Assembly (NCBI RefSeq): GCF_900111895.1
Contig: NZ_FOKB01000001.1
Span: 997,177-1,061,176, forward strand
Source: Pseudomonas simiae
Lineage (GTDB): Bacteria; Pseudomonadota; Gammaproteobacteria; Pseudomonadales; Pseudomonadaceae
Reading direction: 5' to 3'
Length of the DNA: 64,000 nt
This document shows positions 16,321 through 25,070 of this stretch, piece by piece. How positions within the stretch are numbered: the stretch's first letter is position 1; each line of letters starts with the position of its first letter. The translations under genes were made by a program, and so were the position numbers. The notes under the pieces are model-generated. The model had not been told where the DNA came from and ran no database searches. It was given only the letters and a program-made list of their open reading frames with translations.

Positions 16321-16393
16321 ACGTATCGTATTTGTGTCGTTTTATGGATTACTACAAACTGTTTATTGCCCTGAACACTGCATGACGTATTGT
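16321..16393. promoter_or_regulatory. Candidate operator pair of the LexA-like regulator
   Basis: ACGTATCGT (16321-16329) and ACGTATTGT (16385-16393) are near-identical. The first lies within CGAT-N10-ATCG and the second within TGAC-GTATT-GTCA. Both lie between the divergent small gene (start 16269) and the regulator (start 16402); the second ends nine bases before the regulator start and would block its own translation or transcription start region. Confidence 0.45.
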
Positions 16394-16401
16394 CAGCTCC
16401 T

Positions 16402-17034
16402 ATGGATAACTGGATAGCGTTGGTCAAGGCCAACATGGAAGACCGCAAGGTCACGCAGGGTGAATTGGCTGAACGCCTGGGCATGTCCCAGGGCGGCGTT
16501 GGCCACTGGCTCAACAAGCGCCGTGCGCCGAACCTGACGGACATGAACCGGGTACTGACGGCGCTGGGGCTGGGGTACCTGGAAGTTGCGCTGGATATTC
16601 GCGAGCGGGCCGAAGAAGCGCTTCCGGAGAAAAACTACAACCCGTATTTCCGCTACCCGGTCAGCGATTGGAAAGGGCTGTGCGAGGTCCGCGAAGAGCG
16701 GGCGACCTATGGCGCGGCCCGTTTCGAATTGAGCGATTATCATGCCCAGGGCGACGCTTTCTGGCTGCCGGTCACAGGCGACGCCATGACCGCGCCCAGC
16801 GGCCTGAGCGTCAGCGCGGGCATGATGATCCTGGTCGACCCGGCCATCAAGGCCGAGCCCGGTAAACTGGTGGTCGCCCAAGGAGCTGCGAACCCCCAGG
16901 CGACCTTCCGCCAGTTGCTGGAAGAAAGCGGCCAGCTCTACCTGGTGCCGCTCAATCCCACCTACCCAAAGCAGCCCTTCACTGACGACTGCCACATCCT
17001 TGGCGTCGTGGTTCAGGCCATGGCAAAGTTCTAA
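16402..17034 (+). CDS. LexA/CI-like repressor with degenerate S24 domain
   Basis: A 210-residue protein: XRE helix-turn-helix at 8-60 (VTQGELAERLGMSQGGVGHWLN) and a peptidase-S24-like C-terminal domain at about 95-205. The active-site block reads TGDAMTAP where LexA/CI have GxSM, so Ser is Ala128; the general-base position in ATFRQL is Arg170 instead of Lys. Self-cleavage therefore appears impossible, although the dimerisation fold is kept. The ATG at 16402 is preferred over 16390 because the XRE domain begins directly. It resembles PrtR-type regulators, but no pyocin or prophage genes adjoin it. Confidence 0.85.
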   Translation: MDNWIALVKANMEDRKVTQGELAERLGMSQGGVGHWLNKRRAPNLTDMNRVLTALGLGYLEVALDIRERAEEALPEKNYNPYFRYPVSDWKGLCEVREERATYGAARFELSDYHAQGDAFWLPVTGDAMTAPSGLSVSAGMMILVDPAIKAEPGKLVVAQGAANPQATFRQLLEESGQLYLVPLNPTYPKQPFTDDCHILGVVVQAMAKF

Positions 17035-18956
17035 CCGGCCGGTTCGAGTTCCACCAGCGCGCAACCTTCTGCAACCATTTCACCTTCCTGGCAGAACAAC
17101 GCCTTGACCACTCCAGCCTGGGGCGCGCGAATGCTGTGCTCCATCTTCATGGCCTCCAGCACCACCAGTTGCGTGCCGGCGTCGACGTGTTGGCCCACCT
17201 CCACCAGCACACGTACGATGCTGCCGTTCATCGGTGCCGTCAGGCCGCCCTGGTGCGACTGGTTGGCCTCAACGGCCGCAATCGGGTCGAACAGCGTCAC
17301 GCCGTGCATCTCGCCGTCCCAGCGCAAAAACACACTGCCTTCGCTGCGCACTGCCAGGTGGCTGCGACGTACGCCCTGTCGCTCGATCAGCAGCTGCTCG
17401 CCGCGCAATGGCGGCGCATCCGCGGCCAGCGTCACCAATCGATCCTGGCCAGTGCAGCTCAAGTGCAACGACACTTCGGCAGGTAACCCAGCACGAAATC
17501 CGCGCTTATCCCCCCAAGGCCCATCTTCCGGCGGCAAACTCTGTATGAATGCCGATCCGGCCGCCTGCCAGAATTCATTACTCAAGTCCCCTGGGGCCGG
17601 CAGCAACTCCTCCTGATAGCGCGGAATAAACCCGGTATCCAATTCGGCTGCCCCAAACGCTGGATGCCCGATAATGCGCCGCAAAAAGCCCAGGTTGGTC
17701 TTGAGTCCGCCGATGGCAAACTCATCCAGCATGGCCAGCAACCGCAATCGCGCCTGCTCACGGTCTTCGCCCCAGGCAATCAGTTTGCCGAGCATGGGAT
17801 CGTAGAACGGCGACACGCTGTCGCCTTGTTCGACACCGCTGTCCACACGACGCCCCGGCCCCGGTGCGAATTCGCGGTACAGCGCCAGGCGTCCGGTGGC
17901 GGGCAGGAAGTCATTGGTCGGGTCTTCGGCATACAGCCGCACTTCGATCGCATGGCCCGTCAGCGGCACTTGCTCTTGAGTGATCGGCAACGCCTCGCCC
18001 TGGGCGACACGGATCTGCCAGGCCACCAAGTCCAGGCCGGTGATCGCCTCGGTCACCGGGTGCTCCACCTGCAGCCGCGTGTTCATCTCCATAAAGAAGA
18101 ATTCGCCACGCGCGTCCAGCAAGAACTCCACGGTGCCTGCGCCGACATAGCCGATGGCCTGGGCCGCACGCACGGCGGCTTCGCCCATGGCCTTGCGTTG
18201 TTCACCACTCAATCCCGGTGCCGGGGCTTCTTCGACGACCTTCTGGTGGCGACGCTGGATCGAGCAGTCTCGCTCATTGAGATACAGGCAATGCCCGTGC
18301 TGATCGGCAAACACCTGTATCTCCACGTGACGTGGCTTGAGCAGGTACTTTTCCACCAACATCTGCCCGTTGCCGAAGGACGACAGCGCCTCGCGCTGTG
18401 CCGAGGCCAGGGCCTCGGCCAACTGGCTGACATCCTCCACCACCTTCATGCCCTTGCCGCCACCACCGGCCGTGGCCTTGAGCAGCACGGGGTAGCCGAT
18501 GCGCTCGCAGGCTGCGCGGAAGGTTTCCAGGTCTTGGGCTTCGCCGTGGTAACCCGGTACCAGAGGCACGCCGGCGGTTTCCATCAGTGCTTTGGCGGCC
18601 GATTTGCTGCCCATGGCGTCGATGGCCGAGGCGGGTGGGCCGAGGAAGATCAAACCAGCCGCTTCAATCGCGCGGGCAAAACCGGCGTTCTCCGACAAAA
18701 AGCCGTAACCCGGATGAATCGCCTGGGCGCCGCTGGCCTGGGCTGCGGCGATCAGTTTGTCGATTTGCAGGTAGCTATCAGTGGCCTTGCTGCCGCCCAG
18801 GTCGACACGGATATCCGCTTCGCGGCTATGGCGCGCATCGCGGTCGATGGCGCTGTGCACCGCCACGGTGGTCAGGCCCATGGCCTTGGCGGTGCGCATT
18901 ACCCGGCAAGCAATCTCGCCACGGTTGGCCACCAGCAGAGTTGTCAACGTGCTCAT
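17031..18956 (-). CDS. liuD: 3-methylcrotonyl-CoA carboxylase, biotin subunit
   Basis: A 641-residue biotin carboxylase plus biotin carrier. N-terminal ATP-grasp biotin carboxylase (1-450) with ATAGGGGKGM as the ATP loop and FMEMNTRLQVEHPVTE as the active-site block; the C-terminal biotinyl domain has the biotin lysine in VLEAMKMEH. With LiuB it carboxylates 3-methylcrotonyl-CoA to 3-methylglutaconyl-CoA in leucine breakdown. The ATG overlaps the liuC stop by four bases. It is the last gene of liuABCD. Confidence 0.93.
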   Translation of the reverse strand: MSTLTTLLVANRGEIACRVMRTAKAMGLTTVAVHSAIDRDARHSREADIRVDLGGSKATDSYLQIDKLIAAAQASGAQAIHPGYGFLSENAGFARAIEAAGLIFLGPPASAIDAMGSKSAAKALMETAGVPLVPGYHGEAQDLETFRAACERIGYPVLLKATAGGGGKGMKVVEDVSQLAEALASAQREALSSFGNGQMLVEKYLLKPRHVEIQVFADQHGHCLYLNERDCSIQRRHQKVVEEAPAPGLSGEQRKAMGEAAVRAAQAIGYVGAGTVEFLLDARGEFFFMEMNTRLQVEHPVTEAITGLDLVAWQIRVAQGEALPITQEQVPLTGHAIEVRLYAEDPTNDFLPATGRLALYREFAPGPGRRVDSGVEQGDSVSPFYDPMLGKLIAWGEDREQARLRLLAMLDEFAIGGLKTNLGFLRRIIGHPAFGAAELDTGFIPRYQEELLPAPGDLSNEFWQAAGSAFIQSLPPEDGPWGDKRGFRAGLPAEVSLHLSCTGQDRLVTLAADAPPLRGEQLLIERQGVRRSHLAVRSEGSVFLRWDGEMHGVTLFDPIAAVEANQSHQGGLTAPMNGSIVRVLVEVGQHVDAGTQLVVLEAMKMEHSIRAPQAGVVKALFCQEGEMVAEGCALVELEPAG

Positions 18957-19759
18957 GAACGCGGCTCCTGGGATTGCCAGCTGGGTGGACGTTTTTGCAG
19001 GAAGGCACGCAGGCCTTCCTGGCCTTCAGGGCTGACACGTATGCGCGCAATGGCATTTTCGCAATAGCGGCGCAGGGCCGGGGTGAGGGCGCCGTGGCCC
19101 ACTTCGCGCAGCAAGTCCTTGCTGGCGCGCATTGCCGCCGGGCTGTTCTGCAGCAGGTTGGCGATCCATTGCTCGACTTGTTGATCCAGTTCGTCGACTG
19201 GATAGCTTTCTGCCAACAAACCGATCTCCCGTGCCCGCTGGCCGCCGAAGCGCTCAGCGGTCAGCGCATAGCGCCGCGCTGCACGCTCGCCGATGGCCTG
19301 TACCACGAACGGGCTGATCACCGCCGGTGCGAGGCCGATACGCACTTCCGACAGGCAGAACTGCGCATCGTCGGCGCCAATCGCCATGTCGCAGCAACTG
19401 ATCAACCCCAGCGCACCGCCATAGGCCGCGCCTTGCACCACCGCGAGGGTGGGAATCTTCAGCTTGGCCAGGTTGTACATCAACTCCGCCAGTTCGCGCG
19501 CATCGTCCAGGTTGGTGTGGTAATCCAGCTCGGCGGATTGCTGCATCCAGGCCAGGTCGGCCCCGGCACTGAAGTGTTTGCCGCGCCCGCGCAGCACCAG
19601 AAAACGCAATGATGAATCACCTTGCACCTGGTCGAGGGCGATGATCAGTTCGCGGATCATTTCGGCGTTGAACGCGTTGTTCTTGGCTTCGCGACTGAGC
19701 CACAGCGTGGCAAAGCCACGACGGTCGGTGATCAGTTCGAGGGTATTGAAATCGCTCAT
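18953..19759 (-). CDS. liuC: 3-methylglutaconyl-CoA hydratase
   Basis: A 268-residue crotonase-family enzyme. The oxyanion-hole segments are GKHFSAGADL and AAYGGALGLISCCDMAIG; SEVRIGLAPAVISPFV is the catalytic-region helix. It hydrates 3-methylglutaconyl-CoA to HMG-CoA, the step after LiuB/LiuD. The ATG at 19759 has GGAG eight bases upstream; the frame extends further back only through a REP element. A 61-base gap with one REP hairpin separates it from liuB. Confidence 0.9.
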   Translation of the reverse strand: MSDFNTLELITDRRGFATLWLSREAKNNAFNAEMIRELIIALDQVQGDSSLRFLVLRGRGKHFSAGADLAWMQQSAELDYHTNLDDARELAELMYNLAKLKIPTLAVVQGAAYGGALGLISCCDMAIGADDAQFCLSEVRIGLAPAVISPFVVQAIGERAARRYALTAERFGGQRAREIGLLAESYPVDELDQQVEQWIANLLQNSPAAMRASKDLLREVGHGALTPALRRYCENAIARIRVSPEGQEGLRAFLQKRPPSWQSQEPRS

Positions 19760-19788
19760 GCAGGGAGCTCCATGATGATAAGAGGTCT

Positions 19789-19820
19789 CCTGTAGGTGCG
19801 AGCAAGCTCGCTCCTGCAGG
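19789..19820. repeat. Single REP hairpin inside the liu operon
   Basis: GCGAGCAAGCTCGC hairpin core with REP-like flanks (TGTAGGTG...CTCCTGCAGG), placed directly after the liuB stop and 29 bases before liuC. Such elements can stabilise upstream mRNA or lower expression of downstream genes. Confidence 0.7.
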
Positions 19821-21428
19821 TTACATGCGGAACACGCCGAAGCGGCTCGGCTCGATGGGGGCATTCAGCGAAGCGGACAAGGCCAGGGCCAGCACGTCTC
19901 GGGTCTGCAGCGGGTCAATCACACCGTCGTCCCACAGGCGTGCGCTGGAATAGTAGGGGTGGCCCTGGGTTTCGTACTGGTCGAGGATCGGCTGCTTGAT
20001 CGCGGCTTCTTCTTCGGCGCTGAAACCCACGCCGACGCGCTCAGCCTGCTCACGCTTGACCTGCACCAGCACGCCGGCGGCCTGTTCGGCGCCCATCACG
20101 CCAATGCGTGCATTCGGCCACATCCACAAGAAGCGTGGGTCATAGGCGCGGCCACACATGCCGTAGTTACCGGCGCCAAAGCTGCCGCCGATGATCACGG
20201 TGAACTTTGGCACCTTGGCGCAGGCCACTGCGGTGACCAGCTTGGCGCCGTGCTTGGCGATGCCACCGGCTTCGTATTTCTGGCCGACCATGAAGCCGGT
20301 GATGTTCTGCAGGAACAGCAGGGGAATCCCGCGCTGGCACGCCAACTCGATAAAGTGCGCGCCTTTTTGCGCGGCTTCGGCAAACAGGATGCCGTTGTTG
20401 GCCAGGATCGCAATCGGGTAGCCGTGCAAGTGCGCAAAGCCGCATACCAGCGTGGTGCCAAACAGCGCCTTGAACTCATCGAACACCGAACCGTCCACCA
20501 GCCGCGCGATCACTTCGCGCACATCAAAGGGTTGCTTGGCGTCGGCGGGGATCACGCCGTACAGCTCTTCGCTGCTGTAAAGCGGCGCCACGGGCGTACG
20601 TTGCAGCAACCCGCCCTGTTTGCGCCAATTGAGGTTGGCCACGCTGCGCCGGGCCAGCGCCAGCGCGTGTTCATCGCTGTCGGCATAGTGATCGGCCACG
20701 CCGGAGATCTTGCAGTGCACATCGGCACCGCCGAGGTCTTCGGCACTCACGACTTCACCGGTCGCGGCTTTCACCAGTGGCGGCCCGGCGAGGAAGATGG
20801 TGGCTTGCTGGCGCACCATGATCGCTTCATCCGCCATGGCCGGCACGTAGGCGCCACCGGCGGTGCACGAGCCCATCACCACCGCAATCTGCGGAATGCC
20901 CTGTGCACTCATGTTGGCCTGGTTGAAGAAGATCCGCCCGAAGTGCTCGCGGTCGGGGAACACCTCGTCCTGACGCGGCAGATTGGCGCCGCCGGAGTCG
21001 ACCAGGTAGATGCATGGCAGGCGGTTCTGCTCAGCGATGGTCTGGGCGCGCAGGTGTTTTTTCACGGTGAGCGGGTAGTAGGAGCCGCCTTTCACCGTCG
21101 CATCGTTGGCGACAATCATGCATTCGACGCCTTCCACCCGGCCGATCCCGGCAATCACTCCGGCGGCGGGTACGTCCTCGCCATACACCTGATGGGCGGC
21201 CAATTGGCTGAGTTCAAGAAACGGCGAGCCGGGATCGAGCAACCGATTGATACGTTCACGAGGCAACAGTTTGCCGCGTGAGGTGTGCCGCTCCTGGGCC
21301 TTGGCGCCGCCGCCTTGTTGCACGTGGGCAAGCAGGCTGTGCAGGGCGTCGACCTGTTGGCGCATCGCCGCGCTGTTGGCGGCAAACTCCGCCGAGCGCG
21401 GGTTGAGTTGGGTATGCAAGGTGGCCAT
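19821..21428 (-). CDS. liuB: 3-methylcrotonyl-CoA carboxylase, carboxyltransferase subunit
   Basis: A 535-residue carboxyltransferase beta subunit. Family blocks visible are [38 protein letters not shown] (acyl-CoA site), NITGFMVG and [16 protein letters not shown]. Length fits MCC beta (about 535). It works with LiuD in the leucine/isovalerate pathway. The ATG lies 11 bases after the liuA stop, so the two are one transcript. Confidence 0.94.
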   Translation of the reverse strand: MATLHTQLNPRSAEFAANSAAMRQQVDALHSLLAHVQQGGGAKAQERHTSRGKLLPRERINRLLDPGSPFLELSQLAAHQVYGEDVPAAGVIAGIGRVEGVECMIVANDATVKGGSYYPLTVKKHLRAQTIAEQNRLPCIYLVDSGGANLPRQDEVFPDREHFGRIFFNQANMSAQGIPQIAVVMGSCTAGGAYVPAMADEAIMVRQQATIFLAGPPLVKAATGEVVSAEDLGGADVHCKISGVADHYADSDEHALALARRSVANLNWRKQGGLLQRTPVAPLYSSEELYGVIPADAKQPFDVREVIARLVDGSVFDEFKALFGTTLVCGFAHLHGYPIAILANNGILFAEAAQKGAHFIELACQRGIPLLFLQNITGFMVGQKYEAGGIAKHGAKLVTAVACAKVPKFTVIIGGSFGAGNYGMCGRAYDPRFLWMWPNARIGVMGAEQAAGVLVQVKREQAERVGVGFSAEEEAAIKQPILDQYETQGHPYYSSARLWDDGVIDPLQTRDVLALALSASLNAPIEPSRFGVFRM

Positions 21429-21439
21429 GGTGCGCTCCT

Positions 21440-22603
21440 TCAGCGGGTTTCGTTGAAGAGTTCGCGACCGATCAGCATCCGGCGGATTTCACTGGTGCCG
21501 GCGCCGATCTCATACAGCTTGGCGTCGCGCAACAGGCGCCCGGCCGGGAATTCGTTGATATAGCCATTGCCACCGAGGATCTGAATCGCATCGAGGGCCA
21601 TTTGCGTGGCGCGCTCGGCGCTGTAGAGGATCACCCCGGCCGCATCCTTGCGCGTGGTCTCGCCGCGCTCGCAGGCCTGGGCCACTGCGTAGAGGTAGGC
21701 ACGGCTTGCGTTGAGTTGGGTGTACATGTCGGCAACCTTGCCCTGGATCAGCTGGAATTCGCCGATGCTCTGGCCGAACTGCTTGCGGTCGTGGATGTAG
21801 GGCACGATCAGGTCCATGCACGCCTGCATGATCCCGGTAGGGCCGCCGGACAGCACCACGCGTTCGTAGTCCAGGCCGCTCATCAGCACTTTGACGCCGC
21901 CATTGAGCGTGCCGAGGATGTTTTCCTCCGGCACCTCCACGTCATCGAAAAACAGCTCGCAGGTGTTGGAGCCGCGCATGCCCAGCTTGTCGAACTTGTT
22001 ACTGCGGCTGAAGCCTTTCCAGTCGCGCTCGACGATAAAGGCGGTGATGCCGTGCGGACCCTTTTCCAGGTCAGTCTTGGCGTAGATCACATAGGTGCTG
22101 GCGTCGGGGCCGTTGGTGATCCAGGTCTTGCTGCCGTTGAGCACGTAATGGTCGCCGCGTTTGTCGGCGCGCAGTTTCATCGAAACCACATCGGAGCCGG
22201 CATTAGGCTCGCTCATGGCCAGGGCGCCGACGTGTTCGCCGCTGATGAGTTTGGGCAGGTACTTGAGTTTCTGTGAGTGGTTGCCGTTACGGTTGATCTG
22301 ATTCACACACAGGTTGGAATGCGCGCCGTAGGACAACGCCACCGACGCCGAACCCCGGCTGATCTCTTCCATCGCCACCACGTGGGCCAGGTAGCCCAGG
22401 CCGGCGCCGCCGTATTCTTCCGGGACGGTGATGCCCAACAGGCCCATGTCGCCGAATTTCTGCCACAGGTCGGCGGGGAACAGGTTGTCACGGTCGATCT
22501 GTGCCGCGCGCGGCGCGATTTCCTTGCTCACGAAGGACTGCACCTGGTCGCGCAGCATGTCGATGGTTTCACCGAGGGCGAAGTTCAGGGACGGGTAACT
22601 CAT
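21440..22603 (-). CDS. liuA: Isovaleryl-CoA dehydrogenase
   Basis: A 387-residue acyl-CoA dehydrogenase. FAD and substrate motifs are visible: [46 protein letters not shown]. Start at ATG 22603 (MSYPSLNF) is chosen; the frame runs on upstream through the regulatory region. It oxidises isovaleryl-CoA to 3-methylcrotonyl-CoA, passing electrons to ETF. It is first in liuABCD. Two LiuR-type palindromes lie upstream, and an A-rich motif (22638-22624 on the minus strand) lies 21-35 bases before the start. Confidence 0.93.
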   Translation of the reverse strand: MSYPSLNFALGETIDMLRDQVQSFVSKEIAPRAAQIDRDNLFPADLWQKFGDMGLLGITVPEEYGGAGLGYLAHVVAMEEISRGSASVALSYGAHSNLCVNQINRNGNHSQKLKYLPKLISGEHVGALAMSEPNAGSDVVSMKLRADKRGDHYVLNGSKTWITNGPDASTYVIYAKTDLEKGPHGITAFIVERDWKGFSRSNKFDKLGMRGSNTCELFFDDVEVPEENILGTLNGGVKVLMSGLDYERVVLSGGPTGIMQACMDLIVPYIHDRKQFGQSIGEFQLIQGKVADMYTQLNASRAYLYAVAQACERGETTRKDAAGVILYSAERATQMALDAIQILGGNGYINEFPAGRLLRDAKLYEIGAGTSEIRRMLIGRELFNETR

Positions 22604-22667
22604 GGACAGGCACCTTAATGTGAGCTTTGTTTTTGTGTGGAGGGCGCGCCAGGGGAGGGCGCTCACC

Positions 22668-22683
22668 TTTACGTTAACGTAAA
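22668..22683. promoter_or_regulatory. LiuR box 1
   Basis: TTTACGTTAACGTAAA is a perfect 16-base palindrome, 65 bases upstream of liuA, of the form bound by LiuR (MerR family) in proteobacteria. Confidence 0.8.
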
Positions 22684-22710
22684 CTTGCGTTACGGCGGTG
22701 TCAATCGTAG

Positions 22711-22726
22711 TTTACGTTTACGTCAA
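22711..22726. promoter_or_regulatory. LiuR box 2
   Basis: TTTACGTTTACGTCAA matches box 1 with few changes and lies 28 bases before the acyl-CoA synthetase start. Together the two boxes could control both divergent units. Confidence 0.75.
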
Positions 22727-22754
22727 CCTACAAAAAAGACAAACAGGGGTCGTT

Positions 22755-24389
22755 ATGGATCAACCGAACCAGAGCTACAGCCGTGGCTCCCAGGACAAGA
22801 CCTTGCTGGCCATGACGATTGGCCAAGCCTTTGATCGCACCGTCGCGCAATTCCCCGATGGCGAGGCCCTGGTGGTGCGACACCAGCAGCGTCGTTACAC
22901 CTGGCGGCAATTGGCCGAAACGGTCGATTTGCACGCCCGTGCCTTTCTCGCCCTGGGTATGCAGACCGGCGACCGCCTGGGTATCTGGGCACCCAATTGC
23001 GCCGAGTGGTGCATCAGCCAGATCGCCAGCGCCAAGCTCGGCGTGATCCTGGTCAATATCAACCCGGCGTACCGCAGCAGTGAACTGGAATACGTGCTCA
23101 AGCAGTCCGGCTGCCAGTGGCTGGTGTGCGCCGGGTCATTCAAGACCTCCGACTACCACGCGATGCTGCAGGCACTGAACCCCGATCTGCGCGGCATGAT
23201 CAGCCTAGACCCCAGCCCGCCCCCGGGATTCCTGCCCTGGGCGCAATTGGCCGCGCTCGGGACAGGCATCCCGCTCGAACAGTTGCACAGCCGCCAGACC
23301 AGCCTGCACTTCGACCAGGCGGTGAATATCCAGTACACCTCCGGCACCACCGGTTTCCCCAAAGGCGCCACCCTCAGTCACCACAACATCCTCAATAACG
23401 GTTACATGGTCGGTGAAAGCCTGGGCCTGACCGCGCAAGACCGCCTGGTGATCCCGGTACCGCTGTATCACTGCTTCGGCATGGTCATGGGTAACCTGGG
23501 CTGCATCACCCATGGCACCACCATGATCTATCCCAATGACGGCTTCGACCCGCTGCTGACGCTCACCGCCGTCGCCGAAGAGCACGCCACCGGCCTGTAC
23601 GGCGTGCCCACCATGTTCATCGCTATGCTCGATCATCCACAGCTGGGCGGCTTTGACTTGTCCAGCCTGCGCACCGGCATCATGGCCGGCGCCACGTGCC
23701 CCATCGAAGTGATGCGCCGGGTGATCAGCGAGATGCACATGAGCGAGGTGCAGATTGCCTACGGCATGACGGAAACCAGTCCGGTGTCCTTGCAGACGGG
23801 GGCGGATGATGACCTGGAGCGCCGCGTGACCACGGTCGGGCGCACCCAGCCGCAGTTGGAAAACAAGATCATCGATGCCGACGGCAATACGGTGGCGCGA
23901 GGCGAGATCGGCGAGTTGTGCACCCGTGGCTACAGCGTGATGCTTGGCTACTGGAACAACCCCGATGCCACCCGCGAGGCCATCGACGACGCTGGCTGGA
24001 TGCACACCGGCGACCTGGCGAGCATGGACGCCCATGGCTACGTGTGCATTGCCGGGCGCAACAAGGACATGATCATCCGTGGTGGCGAGAACGTGTACCC
24101 GCGTGAGCTGGAGGAGTTTTTCTTCACCCACCCGGCAGTGGCGGATGTGCAGGTCATCGGCATTCCGGATGAGCGTTACGGTGAAGCCATCGTCGCCTGG
24201 GTCAAGTTCCATCCAGGCCATGTGGCCAATGAGCTTGAGCTGCAAACCTGGTGCAAGGGCCGCATTGCGCACTTCAAGACGCCCAAGCATTTCAAGTTCG
24301 TGGAGGAGTTCCCGATGACGGTAACGGGCAAGATCCAGAAATTCCGCATGCGCGAGATCTCAATACAAGAGCTGAAGAACGCGCTCTAG
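22755..24389 (+). CDS. Acyl-CoA synthetase (AMP-binding)
   Basis: A 544-residue ANL-superfamily ligase. The phosphate loop is [16 protein letters not shown] at about 190-205, the adenine motif YGMTETSP, the hinge [12 protein letters not shown]...[16 protein letters not shown], and the C-terminal catalytic lysine lies in [12 protein letters not shown] at 22755 has AGGGG upstream. Divergence from liuA under shared LiuR boxes suggests a role in activating isovalerate or related branched/medium-chain acids; the substrate is inferred. An A-rich stretch (22731-22745) overlaps its ribosome site region. Confidence 0.88.
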   Translation: MDQPNQSYSRGSQDKTLLAMTIGQAFDRTVAQFPDGEALVVRHQQRRYTWRQLAETVDLHARAFLALGMQTGDRLGIWAPNCAEWCISQIASAKLGVILVNINPAYRSSELEYVLKQSGCQWLVCAGSFKTSDYHAMLQALNPDLRGMISLDPSPPPGFLPWAQLAALGTGIPLEQLHSRQTSLHFDQAVNIQYTSGTTGFPKGATLSHHNILNNGYMVGESLGLTAQDRLVIPVPLYHCFGMVMGNLGCITHGTTMIYPNDGFDPLLTLTAVAEEHATGLYGVPTMFIAMLDHPQLGGFDLSSLRTGIMAGATCPIEVMRRVISEMHMSEVQIAYGMTETSPVSLQTGADDDLERRVTTVGRTQPQLENKIIDADGNTVARGEIGELCTRGYSVMLGYWNNPDATREAIDDAGWMHTGDLASMDAHGYVCIAGRNKDMIIRGGENVYPRELEEFFFTHPAVADVQVIGIPDERYGEAIVAWVKFHPGHVANELELQTWCKGRIAHFKTPKHFKFVEEFPMTVTGKIQKFRMREISIQELKNAL

Positions 24390-24405
24390 CTAATGACGCA
24401 AGACC

Positions 24406-24501
24406 AATGTGGAGCGGACTTGCTGCGAATGGGGTGCCTCAGTCGCCACCTGTATCGACTGAACCACCGCATTCGCGAGCAAGCCCGCTCCTGCATTTTT
24501 T
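24406..24501. repeat. REPIN
   Basis: Two inverted REP arms (AATGTGGAGCGGACTTGC and GCAAGCCCGCTCCTGCATT) after the acyl-CoA synthetase stop. The left arm has several changes from the usual GGAGCGGGCTTGCTCGC, suggesting an older copy. Confidence 0.8.
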
Positions 24502-24542
24502 GACGCGTGCCAGGCCAGGGTTTATCAATTCCCAGAAAGCAC

Positions 24543-24566
24543 AAAGGGGACCCGAGGGTCCCCTTT
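24543..24566. terminator. Bidirectional hairpin between synthetase gene and crcY
   Basis: AAAGGGGACCC and GGGTCCCCTTT form an 11-pair stem with a two-base loop. It follows the synthetase gene on the plus strand and ends the predicted crcY RNA on the minus strand. T-tracts on both sides are short, so termination strength is uncertain. Confidence 0.6.
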
Positions 24567-24913
24567 AATTTGTCGTTGCGTGCTCTTTTTTTATTATTGA
24601 GGGGCGGTCTATTGTTGTTTTTGGCAACCGTTACCCTTTACCGCTGTTTTTGGCGACCCCCATGCGGGGTCAAGAGCAAACGTATTTTTTTGAGCGCTGA
24701 TCTGCTTCTTCGTTATCGATCCAACCAGTGGGTAGCTACCTGAGGTAGTTTTATTTTTCTCTAACCGGTTGCGGGTTTCGGCATGCCGTACCCTGCGAAG
24801 CACATCTTCTCCAAAAAAATCTGTTAGCTGCGTCTCTGCCGTGTTGTTTTTGTTATGTCAGAGTCGTTTCGTCTTATTTTTATTAGGTTTGGCGCTTTTT
24901 ATTCTTGTTATGC
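24543..24913 (-). ncRNA. crcY: CrcY/CrcZ-type Hfq-sequestering small RNA
   Basis: The minus strand transcribed from the sigma-54 promoter at 24938-24924 carries at least five A-rich Hfq-type motifs: AACAAGAATAAAAA, CTAATAAAAATAAG, CATAACAAAAACAAC, AGAAAAATAAAAC and CCAAAAACAACAATA. The predicted length of about 370 nt and the position beside the HMG-CoA lyase gene match crcY of P. putida (next to mvaB). Such RNAs titrate Hfq/Crc and so relieve catabolite repression; CbrB with RpoN drives them. The 3' end is set at the hairpin at 24543-24566 and is uncertain. The 681-base gap 24390-25070 otherwise holds only the REPIN and promoter elements. Confidence 0.82.
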
Positions 24914-24923
24914 CATAGAGATA

Positions 24924-24938
24924 GCAGAAGCCGTGCCA
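24924..24938 (-). promoter_or_regulatory. Sigma-54 promoter of crcY
   Basis: On the minus strand TGGCACGGCTTCTGC has the -24 GG and -12 GC with correct spacing and an almost perfect TGGCACG half. Transcription should start about 12 bases downstream, near 24913. Confidence 0.85.
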
Positions 24939-25020
24939 ACTTTTAAAAATGCTTTAAAATCAATAACATAATTTTTATGTAGGGATTGGCCTACGGCAAA
25001 TACGACAAAATATGTTCCCG

Positions 25021-25050
25021 TGTTACTCGATGTGTAGCAGGGCGGTAACA
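25021..25050. promoter_or_regulatory. Candidate CbrB upstream activator site
   Basis: TGTTAC (25021-25026) and GTAACA (25045-25050) are inverted half-sites of the kind reported for CbrB at crcZ, here 18 bases apart and about 120 bases upstream of the predicted crcY start. Spacing is somewhat larger than the usual form, so this is probable rather than certain. Confidence 0.6.
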
Positions 25051-25070
25051 CATTCTTACCGCTAAGCTAC

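Noticed and set aside
16402..17034. Reading the LexA-like gene as the start of a pyocin or prophage region
   Set aside because: The neighbours are core leucine-catabolism genes; no phage structural, lysis or integrase genes are present.
17664..19067. Long plus-strand frame opposite liuD and liuC
   Set aside because: Antisense shadow of the biotin carboxylase gene; His/Gly/Arg-rich composition without family motifs.
19959..21281. Long plus-strand frame opposite liuB
   Set aside because: Same reason: shadow of a recognised enzyme gene.
24600..24912. Short plus-strand frames in the AT-rich gap before liuE
   Set aside because: Composition and motifs are explained by the minus-strand A-rich small RNA; no ribosome site or protein pattern.
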